Below are positions 33,615-42,427 of a stretch of DNA of 64,000 nt, piece after piece (within the stretch, counting starts at the first letter, position 1; each line of letters starts with the position of its first letter). Both the position numbers and the translations under genes were made by a program. This DNA is from Martelella lutilitoris. GTDB lineage: Bacteria; Pseudomonadota; Alphaproteobacteria; Rhizobiales; Rhizobiaceae. Location: NCBI RefSeq assembly GCF_005924265.1, contig NZ_VCLB01000002.1:434001-498000 (forward strand), written 5' to 3'. The notes under the pieces were generated by a model that had not been told where the DNA came from, ran no database searches, and worked only from the letters and a program-made list of their open reading frames with translations.

Positions 33615-35483
33615 ATGATATTTCAGCGCATTGCAGAATTGTTCGAGCGGTGGATTGATCCGCTGGCCGACCATACGCCTGAGCGGCCGCCGGAGAAGCT
33701 TGTACCGTTTCTCTGGTATTTCCTGCGTCAGGCGAAGTGGCCGTTCTTCGCCATGCTCATCGTCGGCGGTGGCGTGGCGATCATGGAATCGGCCGCCTTC
33801 TGGTTCATGGGCGTGCTGATCGACATTCTCGATGGCACCCCGCGTGAGGCGGGCTGGTCGGGGCTGATGGCCGAATATGGCTGGGTGCTGATCGGCATGG
33901 CCTTTGCCATGGTGGTCGTCCGCGTCGGGCTGACCACGCTGCAGATGTTGATCGAGGAACAGACGATCGTTCCCGGATTCAACAATCTGGTGCGCTGGCA
34001 GTCGTACCGCTATGTGGCGCGGCAATCGCTCGATTTCTTCCAGAACGATTTTGCCGGACGGATCGTCACCAAGGTGACGGCGGCCGGCCAGTCCATCGGC
34101 GACCTGATGTCGTCGCTCCTGCAGGTCGTCTGGTTCATGGCGATCTACGCGATCTCGACCATGGCGCTGGTTGCCGCCCTCGACTGGCGGCTTGCGGCGC
34201 TGATTGCGCTGTGGATCGCGATCTTCGCCGTCCTGGCGCGGTTTTTCGTGCCGCGCATCCGCGAAAACGCCCGGGAACTGGCGGAAGCCAATTCGATGAT
34301 GTCGGGCCGGATGGTCGATTCGTTCTCGAATATCCTGACCCTCAAGCTTTTCGGCAGCGACGAGGGCAATGATGGCTATATGCGCGGCGGTTTCGAGCGG
34401 CTGATCGCGCGCGTTAAAGCCTTCACCCGGCTGATCACCGGGGTCAGGGCCTCTCTCAGCCTGTTATCGGGCGTGATGATCACGGCGATTGCAGCGCTTT
34501 CCGTGCATCTGTGGTTTTCAAGCGATATCTCCTCGGGCGATGTCGCCTTCACGCTCGGCCTGTCGCTTCGCCTTTCCATGCTGCTCGGCCGGCTGATGAT
34601 GCAGCTAAACGGCATCATGCGGGCGATTGGCACCATCCAGAATTCCGCCGAACTGATCGCGCAGCCGATCGGCCTGGTCGACAAGCCGGACGCCGTGCCG
34701 CTCGTGCTGCGCAATCCGGCCATCCGCTTCGACAATGTCAGCTTCGGCTATGACGGCGGCAAGGGTGTGATCCGCGACTTTTCGCTTGATGTGCGCGCCG
34801 GCGAGAAGGTCGGCATTGTCGGGCGATCGGGCGCCGGAAAATCCACGCTCGTCAACCTGCTGTTGCGGTTTTATGATGTCGATGGCGGCCGTATCCTGAT
34901 CGACGGCCAGAACATTGCCGATGTGACGCAGGAAAGCCTGCGGGCGGGGATCGGCATGGTCACCCAGGATACCGGCCTGCTGCATCGCCCGATCCGCGAT
35001 AATATCCGTTTCGGCAATGAAGATGCCGGCGACGACATGTTGTGGGAGGCGGTCGAGCGGGCGGAAGCAGACAGTTTCATTGCCGATCTGGCCGATCTGC
35101 GCGGGCGCAAGGGACTGGACGCCTATGTCGGCGAGCGCGGGGTGAAGCTTTCCGGCGGCCAGCGCCAGCGCATCGCGATTTCGCGGGTGATGCTGAAGGA
35201 CGCGCCGATCCTCGTACTCGACGAGGCGACCTCGGCGCTCGATTCGGAGGTCGAGGCCGCGATCCAGGCCAATCTGATGAAGCTGATGGAGGGCAAGACC
35301 GTGCTCGCCATCGCCCACCGCCTGTCGACAATCGCTGCACTGGACCGGCTGATCGTGATGGACAAGGGCCGGATCGTCGAGGAAGGCACCCATGAGGCGC
35401 TGATCGAAAAGGGCGGGCTCTACGCCTCGCTCTGGGCCCGACAGTCCGGTGGTTTCCTGCCCGAGCTCGACGACGGAGAGTAG
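33615..35483 (+). CDS. ABC exporter half-transporter, second gene
   Basis: This 622-residue protein has the same layout as its neighbour: a six-helix exporter domain, then an ATPase with Walker A (GRSGAGKST), signature (LSGGQRQRIAISRVM), Walker B (ILVLDEATSALDSE) and H-loop (IAHRLSTI). The two ATPase regions are nearly identical in places, so they arose by duplication and may form a heterodimer. The repeat-rich 848-bp gap between them is unusual for partner genes and may reflect later insertion. ATG at 33615 has no good ribosome-binding site, so start confidence is lower than gene confidence. Confidence 0.9.
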   Translation: MIFQRIAELFERWIDPLADHTPERPPEKLVPFLWYFLRQAKWPFFAMLIVGGGVAIMESAAFWFMGVLIDILDGTPREAGWSGLMAEYGWVLIGMAFAMVVVRVGLTTLQMLIEEQTIVPGFNNLVRWQSYRYVARQSLDFFQNDFAGRIVTKVTAAGQSIGDLMSSLLQVVWFMAIYAISTMALVAALDWRLAALIALWIAIFAVLARFFVPRIRENARELAEANSMMSGRMVDSFSNILTLKLFGSDEGNDGYMRGGFERLIARVKAFTRLITGVRASLSLLSGVMITAIAALSVHLWFSSDISSGDVAFTLGLSLRLSMLLGRLMMQLNGIMRAIGTIQNSAELIAQPIGLVDKPDAVPLVLRNPAIRFDNVSFGYDGGKGVIRDFSLDVRAGEKVGIVGRSGAGKSTLVNLLLRFYDVDGGRILIDGQNIADVTQESLRAGIGMVTQDTGLLHRPIRDNIRFGNEDAGDDMLWEAVERAEADSFIADLADLRGRKGLDAYVGERGVKLSGGQRQRIAISRVMLKDAPILVLDEATSALDSEVEAAIQANLMKLMEGKTVLAIAHRLSTIAALDRLIVMDKGRIVEEGTHEALIEKGGLYASLWARQSGGFLPELDDGE

Positions 35484-35710
35484 GCGTTTTCCGGTTTCGC
35501 GGTTGCAGCACGGCAAGGGGGCGGGCCGGCCGTTTCCGCTCGGTTCATCGGCGATAACCATTGCCTGTGATTGAAATCGGTCAAACACTGGACATCCTGA
35601 ATAATCATGCATAAAACTTGGCGATCATATGAACGTTGCCCAGGCGCTTTCGTTACGGCGAAGGAGGGACGTCACCGCAGGCAACGGCATCAGCTGATGG
35701 AGGGATAGCG

Positions 35711-36289
35711 GTGCAAGACGAGACTGTTTCGACGGATCATTCCGGCGAACCGACCCGGCGCGATTTTCTGTATCTGACAACCGGCGTGGCCGCTGCGGTG
35801 GGGGCGGCTGCGGTCGCCTGGCCGTTCATCGACCAGATGCGGCCGGATGCCTCGACGCTGGCCCTTTCGACCGTCGAAGTGGACGTTTCCAGCCTCGAGC
35901 CCGGAATGTCGCTGACGGTGAAGTGGCGCGGCAAGCCGGTTTTCATCCGCAACCGCACGGAGCGCGAGATCGAAGAGGCAAAGGAGGTGCCGCTCTCCGA
36001 TCTCAAGGATCCGGAAGCGCGCAACGAGAACCTGCCGGCCGGATCTCCGGCGACGGACGTCGACCGGTCTGCGGGCGAATCCAAGGAAAACTGGATCGTG
36101 ATGATCGGGTCATGCACCCATCTCGGCTGTATTCCGCTCGGCCAGGCCGGCGATTTCGGCGGGTGGTTCTGTCCCTGCCATGGTTCGCACTACGACACAG
36201 CGGGCCGCATTCGCAAGGGCCCCGCGCCGCAGAACCTTGCCATTCCGCTATACGAATTTACGTCCGACACTGTGATCAGGATCGGTTGA
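35711..36289 (+). CDS. petA: Ubiquinol-cytochrome c reductase Rieske iron-sulfur subunit
   Basis: This 192-residue subunit passes electrons from ubiquinol to cytochrome c1 in complex III. A twin-arginine signal-anchor ([20 protein letters not shown], 20 residues) holds it in the inner membrane with the head in the periplasm. The 2Fe-2S ligands are in CTHLGC and CPCHGSHYD, and both disulfide Cys are present. GTG at 35711 is chosen because GGAGGG sits just upstream. It is the first gene of petABC, with 16 bp to petB. Confidence 0.97.
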   Translation: MQDETVSTDHSGEPTRRDFLYLTTGVAAAVGAAAVAWPFIDQMRPDASTLALSTVEVDVSSLEPGMSLTVKWRGKPVFIRNRTEREIEEAKEVPLSDLKDPEARNENLPAGSPATDVDRSAGESKENWIVMIGSCTHLGCIPLGQAGDFGGWFCPCHGSHYDTAGRIRKGPAPQNLAIPLYEFTSDTVIRIG

Positions 36290-36305
36290 GGGGAGAGACT
36301 GAATC

Positions 36306-37583
36306 ATGAGTGGACACTCGAGCTATGTGCCGAAGAATGGCGTGTCGAAATGGGTGGATGCGCGACTGCCGCTGCCCCGCATGCTTTATGACAGCTTCGT
36401 TTCCTATCCCGTACCGCGCAATCTGAACTACGCCTATACGTTCGGCGCCATGCTTTCGGTCATGCTGCTGGTGCAGATCGTGACCGGCATCGTGCTGGCC
36501 ATGCACTATACGTCTTCCACTTCCGCCGCCTTCCTGTCGGTCGAGAAGATCATGCGGGATGTGAATTACGGCTGGATGCTGCGCTACATGCATGCAAACG
36601 GCGCGTCGTTCTTCTTCATCGCCGTCTATCTGCATATCGCCCGCGGGCTTTACTACGGTTCCTACAAGGCGCCGCGCGAAATCCTCTGGATGCTTGGCGT
36701 GGTCATCTACCTGTTGATGATGGCGACCGGCTTCATGGGCTATGTGCTTCCCTGGGGACAGATGTCGTTCTGGGGCGCAACGGTGATCACCGGCTTCTTC
36801 ACCGCCTTTCCGCTGGTCGGCGACTGGGTCCAGCAGCTCCTCCTCGGCGGCTTTGCCGTCGGCGAGCCGACACTGCAGCGCTTCTTTGCGCTGCACTATC
36901 TGCTGCCCTTCATGATTGCCGGCGTCGTGGTTCTGCACATCTGGGCGCTGCATGTGACCGGGCAGACCAACCCGACGGGGGTCGAGGTCAAGCAGAAGAG
37001 CGACACCGTGCCCTTCACGCCCTATGCGACGCTGAAGGACGCCTTCGGGGTGACGATCTTCCTGATCGCCTATGTCTGGTTCATCTTCTACATGCCGAAC
37101 TTCCTCGGCCATCCGGACAACTACATTCCGGCCGATTCGATGAAGACGCCGGCCCATATCGTGCCGGAATGGTATTACCTGCCCTTCTACGCGATGCTGA
37201 GGGCGATCACCTTCGACATCGGACCGATCGATTCGAAGCTCGGCGGCGTGCTGGTGATGTTCGGTTCGATCATCATCCTGTTCTTCCTGCCCTGGCTGGA
37301 TACGTCCAAGGTCCGTTCGGCCGCCTACCGGCCCTGGTTCAAACTGTTCTTCTGGCTGTTCGTCGCCAATGCGGTGATGCTCGGCTGGCTGGGCTCTCAG
37401 CCCGCCGAAGGCACGTTCGTGGTCATGTCGCAGCTTGGAACGCTTTATTATTTCGGATTTTTCCTGGTGATCATGCCGGTTCTGGGACTGATCGAAACAC
37501 CGAGCCGGGTACCGAATTCGATCACCGAAGCGGTTCTCGAGAAGGAGGCCCTTCGCAAGAAGCCGGCCGAGAGCAACGGTTGA
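36306..37583 (+). CDS. petB: Cytochrome b of the bc1 complex
   Basis: This 425-residue protein is the full-length alphaproteobacterial cytochrome b, with about eight membrane helices carrying haems bL and bH and the two quinone sites. The Qo-site PEWY motif ([15 protein letters not shown]) is present, as are paired His residues in TM2 and TM4 for haem ligation. It is co-transcribed with petA and petC, 23 bp before petC. It acts in the inner membrane, and proton translocation by the Q cycle depends on it. Confidence 0.98.
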   Translation: MSGHSSYVPKNGVSKWVDARLPLPRMLYDSFVSYPVPRNLNYAYTFGAMLSVMLLVQIVTGIVLAMHYTSSTSAAFLSVEKIMRDVNYGWMLRYMHANGASFFFIAVYLHIARGLYYGSYKAPREILWMLGVVIYLLMMATGFMGYVLPWGQMSFWGATVITGFFTAFPLVGDWVQQLLLGGFAVGEPTLQRFFALHYLLPFMIAGVVVLHIWALHVTGQTNPTGVEVKQKSDTVPFTPYATLKDAFGVTIFLIAYVWFIFYMPNFLGHPDNYIPADSMKTPAHIVPEWYYLPFYAMLRAITFDIGPIDSKLGGVLVMFGSIIILFFLPWLDTSKVRSAAYRPWFKLFFWLFVANAVMLGWLGSQPAEGTFVVMSQLGTLYYFGFFLVIMPVLGLIETPSRVPNSITEAVLEKEALRKKPAESNG

Positions 37584-37606
37584 TGCGTGGCGAGAGGGGA
37601 AAAACC

Positions 37607-38464
37607 ATGAAAAAGCTTATCGCCACGGTTCTGTTTTCGGCGCTTCTTTCGCCCTTCTGTCTTTCCGCTGCCGTCGCAGCGGAAGAGGGGGAGGGCGGTG
37701 GTACGCCGCATTATCCGCTGGAACATCCTGAGGAGATGGACTGGAGTTTCGCCGGTCCTCTCGGCACCTATGATCGCGGCCAGCTGCAGCGCGGGCTGAA
37801 GGTCTACAAACAAGTCTGCTCGGCCTGTCACTCGCTCGATCTGGTGGCGTTCCGCACGCTTTCCGACCTTGGCTATTCGGAGGAACAGGTGAAGGCCTTC
37901 GCCGCCGAATACGAGATCGAGGCCGGTCCCGACAATGACGGCAACATGTATATGCGGCCGGGCATTCCGTCGGACTATTTCCCGGCGCCGTTCGAAAATC
38001 CCGAACAGGCTGCGGCGTCCAACAATGGCGCGGCCCCGCCGGATCTGTCGCTGATGGCGAAAGCCCGCGGCATAACGCGCGGCTTCCCGACTTTCGTCTT
38101 CGACATCTTCACCCAGTATCAGGAAGGCGGGCCGGATTATATCCACGCGCTGCTTACCGGTTATGAAGAGCCGCCGGAAGGCGTCGAGATCCCGGCGGGC
38201 ACATACTACAATCCCTATTTCGCCAACGCCGCCTCGCTCGCCATGGCGCCGCCGCTTTCCGACGGGATCGTCTCTTATGACGACGGTGCGCCGGAGACGG
38301 TAGACCAGTATTCGCGCGATATCGCCGCCTTCCTGATGTGGACGGCGGAACCGAAGCTCGAAGACCGAAAGCAGACCGGCCTCGTGGTCATGGTCTTCCT
38401 CGTGATTCTGGCGGTTCTGGTTTTCCTCACGAAAAAATCGGTCTATGCCCGTAAGCACGATTGA
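37607..38464 (+). CDS. petC: Cytochrome c1
   Basis: This 285-residue protein has a cleavable signal peptide (MKKLIATVLFSALLSPFCLS to about residue 25), the c-type haem site VCSACHSLD near residue 70, a periplasmic domain, and a C-terminal anchor (LVVMVFLVILAVLVFLTKK). The distal Met ligand should be in the later ANAASLAMAPPL segment. It completes petABC. ATG at 37607 follows GAGAGGGGA. A strong terminator comes after it. Confidence 0.97.
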   Translation: MKKLIATVLFSALLSPFCLSAAVAAEEGEGGGTPHYPLEHPEEMDWSFAGPLGTYDRGQLQRGLKVYKQVCSACHSLDLVAFRTLSDLGYSEEQVKAFAAEYEIEAGPDNDGNMYMRPGIPSDYFPAPFENPEQAAASNNGAAPPDLSLMAKARGITRGFPTFVFDIFTQYQEGGPDYIHALLTGYEEPPEGVEIPAGTYYNPYFANAASLAMAPPLSDGIVSYDDGAPETVDQYSRDIAAFLMWTAEPKLEDRKQTGLVVMVFLVILAVLVFLTKKSVYARKHD

Positions 38465-38490
38465 TTTTTCACCTCGGGACGTGAACAAGG

Positions 38491-38514
38491 AAAGGCGGCC
38501 GAGGCCGCCTTTTT
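38491..38514 (+). terminator. petABC terminator
   Basis: The stem GGCGGC (38494-38499) with GCCGCC (38504-38509) is extended by three A-T pairs, has a CGAG loop, and is followed by TTTTT. It lies 26 bp after the petC stop and is a classical intrinsic terminator. Confidence 0.88.
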
Positions 38515-38569
38515 AGTGGGCGACCCGGGCGTATGCCTGGAATGAAGACCAAATGAAGGACGTCAAGAG

Positions 38570-39109
38570 ATGAGTGCCAATCCTGAATTGCTCAATGCCA
38601 TTCGCTCGATTCCGGATTATCCGAAGCCTGGCATCATCTTCCGCGACATCACCACGCTTCTGGGCGATGCGCGCGCCTTTCGTCGCGCCGTCGATGAACT
38701 GGTGCAGCCCTATGTCGGCATGAAGATCGACAAGATCGCCGGCATCGAGGCGCGCGGCTTTATTCTGGGCGGCGCATTGGCGCACCAGTTGTCCGCCGGC
38801 TTCGTGCCGATCCGCAAAAAGGGCAAGTTGCCCGACAAGACCGTCTCCATGACCTATTCGCTTGAATATGGCGAGGACGAGATGGAAATGCATGTCGACG
38901 CCGTCAAGCCGGGCGAGAAGGTCATTCTGGTCGACGACCTGATCGCCACCGGCGGCACGGCGGAAGGCGCGGTCAAGCTCTTGAGACAGATCGGCGCCGA
39001 GATCGTCTCGGCCTGTTTCATCATCGACCTGAAGGACCTGCCCGGCCGCAAGAAGCTCGAGGCCATGGGCGTCGAAGTTCGCTCGCTGGTGCAGTATGAG
39101 GGCCATTGA
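38570..39109 (+). CDS. apt: Adenine phosphoribosyltransferase
   Basis: This 179-residue purine-salvage enzyme converts adenine and PRPP to AMP. It has the PRPP-binding motif ([17 protein letters not shown]) and the N-terminal ADFPKPGI-type loop, here [16 protein letters not shown]. It is in the cytoplasm. ATG at 38570 follows AAGGACGTCAAG. The gene is alone, bounded by the petABC terminator and a twin-palindrome element. Confidence 0.97.
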   Translation: MSANPELLNAIRSIPDYPKPGIIFRDITTLLGDARAFRRAVDELVQPYVGMKIDKIAGIEARGFILGGALAHQLSAGFVPIRKKGKLPDKTVSMTYSLEYGEDEMEMHVDAVKPGEKVILVDDLIATGGTAEGAVKLLRQIGAEIVSACFIIDLKDLPGRKKLEAMGVEVRSLVQYEGH

Positions 39110-39173
39110 GGCCTCAGACTGCTGACGAACCCTTGAAAATGCAAGCTGATACCGGCGTAGGCCTTCCCAAGGG

Positions 39174-39290
39174 AGTCATGCTCGGACTTGATCCGAGCAT
39201 CCTGGCGACTTGAGCCATTGAGTTGACAAAGACTTGTTGCGAGTTCTTGCCAGGCGGCCTGGATTCTCGGATCAAGTCCGAGCATGACGC
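39174..39290. repeat. RIME-like twin-palindrome intergenic element, copy 2
   Basis: This 117-bp element has the outline of the copy at 6328-6444: GTCATGCTCGGACTTGATCC, then an inner spacer, then the inverted palindrome ending in GCATGACGC. The palindrome arms match copy 1 with GAC/GTC changes that compensate on both sides. The core spacer differs. It lies between the convergent apt and glutathione peroxidase genes and has no ORF. Confidence 0.8.
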
Positions 39291-39349
39291 CGAGTGTGAG
39301 GATAAATTTGTCAACACGCTGAGGCCATAGAGGCCTTCCTCCTGGAGCA

Positions 39350-39841
39350 TTACTCTGCGCCAACAGCCAGCGCGTCGTTGATGTCGTCCTGAAGGTCCTC
39401 GGGCTTGATGGTTGGCGCGAACCGCCTGATCGGCTCGCCATCGCGGCCGACCAGGAATTTGGTGAAGTTCCACTTGATGATGCCGGAGCCGAGAAAGCCC
39501 GGTCGCTCCTTCTTCAGATATTTGAACAGCGGGTGGGCGTCGTCGCCGTTGACGTCAACCTTGGCGAACATCGGAAAGTCGATGTCGTACTGGGTCTTGC
39601 AGAAATAGTCGATTTCGTCCTCGTCCCCCGGCTCCTGCCCGCCGAACTGGTTGCAGGGAAAGCCGAGCACGGCAAAGGCCTGCTCGCGATATTTCCGGTA
39701 AAGGTCCTCCAGCCCCTCATATTGCGGCGTGAAACCGCACTGGCTCGCCGTGTTGACGATCAGGAGCACATGGCCCTTGTACCGGGAAAGATCGACGGTC
39801 GTGCCGTCGATGCTCTTGGCTGAGAAATCGTAGATGGTCAT
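39350..39841 (-). CDS. Glutathione peroxidase family protein
   Basis: This 163-residue thiol peroxidase reduces hydroperoxides. The peroxidatic Cys lies in VNTASQCGFTPQY near residue 36. The Gln (FPCNQFGGQEPG) and Trp/Asn (KWNFTKFLV) of the catalytic set are present. The Cys in FPCNQF is a candidate resolving residue, so thioredoxin could serve as reductant, as is typical of bacterial homologues. It is likely cytoplasmic (no signal peptide). It starts at ATG 39841, facing away from ychF. Confidence 0.95.
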   Translation of the reverse strand: MTIYDFSAKSIDGTTVDLSRYKGHVLLIVNTASQCGFTPQYEGLEDLYRKYREQAFAVLGFPCNQFGGQEPGDEDEIDYFCKTQYDIDFPMFAKVDVNGDDAHPLFKYLKKERPGFLGSGIIKWNFTKFLVGRDGEPIRRFAPTIKPEDLQDDINDALAVGAE

Positions 39842-39905
39842 GTGCTGTTCGCCCGGCTGTTGCTATCGTTGAAGATAGGTGGGGCAGGGGAGCGCGCTCT
39901 TCAAG

Positions 39906-39941
39906 CAAAAAAGAAAGGCCGGTTCGCGAGCGACCGACCTT
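39906..39941 (-). terminator. ychF terminator
   Basis: On the minus strand AAGGTCGGT (39941-39933) pairs with ACCGGCCTT (39923-39915), one pair being a wobble, and is followed by TCTTTTTTGC. It begins 26 bp after the ychF stop, a convincing intrinsic terminator. Confidence 0.85.
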
Positions 39942-39966
39942 ACCGATGGACTTGATGTCTTTTCGC

Positions 39967-41070
39967 CTACGTATTGAACCGGAAGTGGATGACGTCACCG
40001 TCCTGGACCACATATTCCTTGCCTTCGTCGCGGGCCTTGCCGGCTTCCTTGGCGCCGGTCTCGCCCTTGTAGGCGATGAAGTCGTCATAGGCGATGGTGA
40101 AGGCGCGGATGAAGCCGCGTTCGAAATCGGTATGGATCACGCCGGCCGCCGCAGGCGCCTTGGTGCCGCGGCGGATGGTCCAGGCGCGCGTCTCCTTCGG
40201 GCCGACGGTGAAATAGGTGATCAGGTCCAGAAGCTCGTAGCCGGCGCGGATCAGCCGGTCGAGGCCCGCTTCCTCAAGACCCATTTCGGAGAGGAACATT
40301 TCCGCTTCCTCGGCATCGAGCTGGGCGACTTCCGCCTCGATCGCCGCCGAGATGATGACCGTGCCGGCGGACTGCTCGGCGGCCATGGCCGCGACCTTTT
40401 CGGTCTCGGCATTGCCCTTCGATGCATCGCCCTCGGCGACATTGCAGACGTAAAGCACCGGCTTCGAGGTCAGAAGATTCAGGCCCTTGAGGATCTTGAT
40501 GTCTTCCGGATCAAGCTCATTCAAGAGCGAGCGCACCGGCTTGCCGTCCTGAAGCAGTTTCAGCGAGGCTTCCATGACCGGCAGCAGGGTCTGCGCCTCC
40601 TTGTCCTTGCCGGTCGCGCGCTTGCGGGTCTGGTCGACGCGGCGCTCCAGGCTCTCCAGGTCGGCGAGCATCAGTTCGGTTTCGATCGTGTCGGCATCGG
40701 CCACCGGGTCGATCCGCCCCTCGACATGGGTGATGTCGTCATCCTCGAAGCAGCGCAGCACATGCACCACAGCGTCGACCTCGCGGATATTGGCGAGGAA
40801 CTGGTTGCCGAGACCCTCGCCCTTGGAGGCGCCGCGCACCAGGCCCGCAATGTCGACGAAGGAGATGCGGGTCGGGATGATTTCCTTCGATCCGGCGATC
40901 CCGGCAAGTTCTGCCATGCGCGGGTCCGGCACGGCGACCTCGCCGGTATTGGGCTCGATCGTGCAGAAGGGATAATTAGCGGCCTGAGCTGCGGCGGTCT
41001 TGGTCAGCGCGTTGAAGAGGGTCGACTTGCCGACATTGGGCAGGCCGACAATTCCGCATTTGAAGCCCAT
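39967..41070 (-). CDS. ychF: Redox-regulated ATPase YchF (Obg-like)
   Basis: This 367-residue P-loop protein has G1 ([15 protein letters not shown]), G3 ([11 protein letters not shown]) and a NKxE-type G4 altered toward ATP, as in YchF/OLA1. A coiled-coil insert and a C-terminal TGS domain ([20 protein letters not shown], 20 residues) follow. It associates with ribosomes and affects oxidative stress responses. ATG at 41070 is followed by [12 protein letters not shown], the normal family start. It shares this region with clpS and pth as is usual in Rhizobiales. Confidence 0.97.
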   Translation of the reverse strand: MGFKCGIVGLPNVGKSTLFNALTKTAAAQAANYPFCTIEPNTGEVAVPDPRMAELAGIAGSKEIIPTRISFVDIAGLVRGASKGEGLGNQFLANIREVDAVVHVLRCFEDDDITHVEGRIDPVADADTIETELMLADLESLERRVDQTRKRATGKDKEAQTLLPVMEASLKLLQDGKPVRSLLNELDPEDIKILKGLNLLTSKPVLYVCNVAEGDASKGNAETEKVAAMAAEQSAGTVIISAAIEAEVAQLDAEEAEMFLSEMGLEEAGLDRLIRAGYELLDLITYFTVGPKETRAWTIRRGTKAPAAAGVIHTDFERGFIRAFTIAYDDFIAYKGETGAKEAGKARDEGKEYVVQDGDVIHFRFNT

Positions 41071-41306
41071 GGGGATATCCTGCTTAAAAATTCGTTTCCT
41101 GGCCCGTGGCTATGGGCGATGAAGGCGTCTGAGGTCAAGGCCTCATCGCCAATGAGCGGCTTTTCTGGCGGGCGCTCTTGCGAAAAACGGGCCGAGGGCG
41201 CAAAATAGGCCTATTGCGGTTTGTCAGTTTCTGACGCAAACAGTGCGCCTTGCGCCGGCCGCGCATTCTTCATTTTCGAACGCTGAAAAGAAGGGACGGG
41301 TCGGCC

Positions 41307-41618
41307 ATGAGCGACACGGGCTCGGATACGAAACGCAAGACATCGACCAGGCTGAAGGTGGCGAAGCCGCGCCTTTACAAGGTCATCCTCGTGAATGACG
41401 ACTTCACCCCGCGCGAATTCGTGCTGGTCATCCTCAAGGCCGTCTTCCGCATGAGCGAGGAGCAGGGTTACAACGTGATGATGACCGCCCACCAGAAAGG
41501 CAAATGCGTCGTCGCGGTCTATAGCCGCGACATTGCCGAGACCAAGGCCCAGGAAGCGATCGATCTGGCGAAGCAGGCGGGCTTCCCGCTGATGTTCATC
41601 ACCGAGCCGGAGAACTGA
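41307..41618 (+). CDS. clpS: ATP-dependent Clp protease adaptor ClpS
   Basis: This 103-residue protein recognises N-degron substrates and delivers them to ClpA. The core KVILVNDDFTPREFVLVILK (20 residues), VMMTAHQKGKCVVAVYSRDI and the Met/Asp/His pocket are visible. No clpA is adjacent, so this is probably the second ClpS copy known in Rhizobiales (ClpS2 type); this is inferred from context. ATG at 41307 was chosen over the open frame to 41250. It converges with pth, leaving 20 bp. Confidence 0.93.
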   Translation: MSDTGSDTKRKTSTRLKVAKPRLYKVILVNDDFTPREFVLVILKAVFRMSEEQGYNVMMTAHQKGKCVVAVYSRDIAETKAQEAIDLAKQAGFPLMFITEPEN

Positions 41619-41638
41619 GCCGCCGGCGACTTGCCGGG

Positions 41639-42352
41639 TCAGTCCTTCTTCTGTCCGAACATCTTTTTCAGCATGTCCGCCATCGGGCCGCTTTCGGGCA
41701 TTTTCTGCTGTCCGCGCTGGCGCGCCTTGTGGATGTGGGACTGGGCCTTGGGCTTGGTCGCAGGCTTCGGCGCGGGGTTTCCTGTGCCTCCGCCGGTGAT
41801 CGCGATCTTGTTCATGAACTGCGAATCCTCGCCGCGCACCAGAAGTTCTGCGTTTTTGGCAATCCCTTCGAGAAGCGGCTCCAGCCACGCGCTGTCCGCC
41901 TTGGCGAAATTGCCGAGCACATGGCCGTGGACGCGGGCCTTGTCGCCTGGATGGCCGATCCCGAGGCGCAGGCGCCGGTAGTCCTTGCCGCAATGGGCGT
42001 CGATCGACTTGATGCCGTTATGCCCGCCCGAGCCGCCCCCGGTCTTGATCCTGGCCTTGCCGGGCATCAGGTCCAGTTCGTCGTAGATCACCAGAAGGTC
42101 GGCGACGGAAAGCTTGTAGAAGCGCAGCGCCTCGCCGACGCTCTCGCCGGACAGGTTCATGAAGGTCTGCGGCTTGATCAGCAACACCTTTTCGCCGGCA
42201 AGACTGCCCTCCGAAATCAGCCCCTTGAACTTTGCGGACCAGGGCGAGAACCCGTTCTTTTCGGCGATCGCATCAACGGCCATGAAGCCGATATTGTGGC
42301 GGTTGGCGGCATATTGCCCGCCCGGATTGCCGAGACCCGCGATGATGAACAT
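41639..42352 (-). CDS. pth: Peptidyl-tRNA hydrolase
   Basis: This 237-residue enzyme releases tRNA from stalled peptidyl-tRNA. The catalytic His lies in [11 protein letters not shown] near residue 20, with the N-terminal [17 protein letters not shown] and the later [12 protein letters not shown]. The core is about 190 residues and is followed by a basic, Pro-rich tail of about 45 residues (ending MFGQKKD), which longer Rhizobiales Pth proteins also have. The neighbourhood with rplY, ychF and the diguanylate gene is typical, although rplY is not directly next to it here. Confidence 0.96.
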   Translation of the reverse strand: MFIIAGLGNPGGQYAANRHNIGFMAVDAIAEKNGFSPWSAKFKGLISEGSLAGEKVLLIKPQTFMNLSGESVGEALRFYKLSVADLLVIYDELDLMPGKARIKTGGGSGGHNGIKSIDAHCGKDYRRLRLGIGHPGDKARVHGHVLGNFAKADSAWLEPLLEGIAKNAELLVRGEDSQFMNKIAITGGGTGNPAPKPATKPKAQSHIHKARQRGQQKMPESGPMADMLKKMFGQKKD

Positions 42353-42427
42353 GATCTGCCGTCCTTTTCGAAAATCGGCCCTGTTCCAACGTGTTTGCGT
42401 GCCGATGTCAATATGCGTGCGGAAGGC

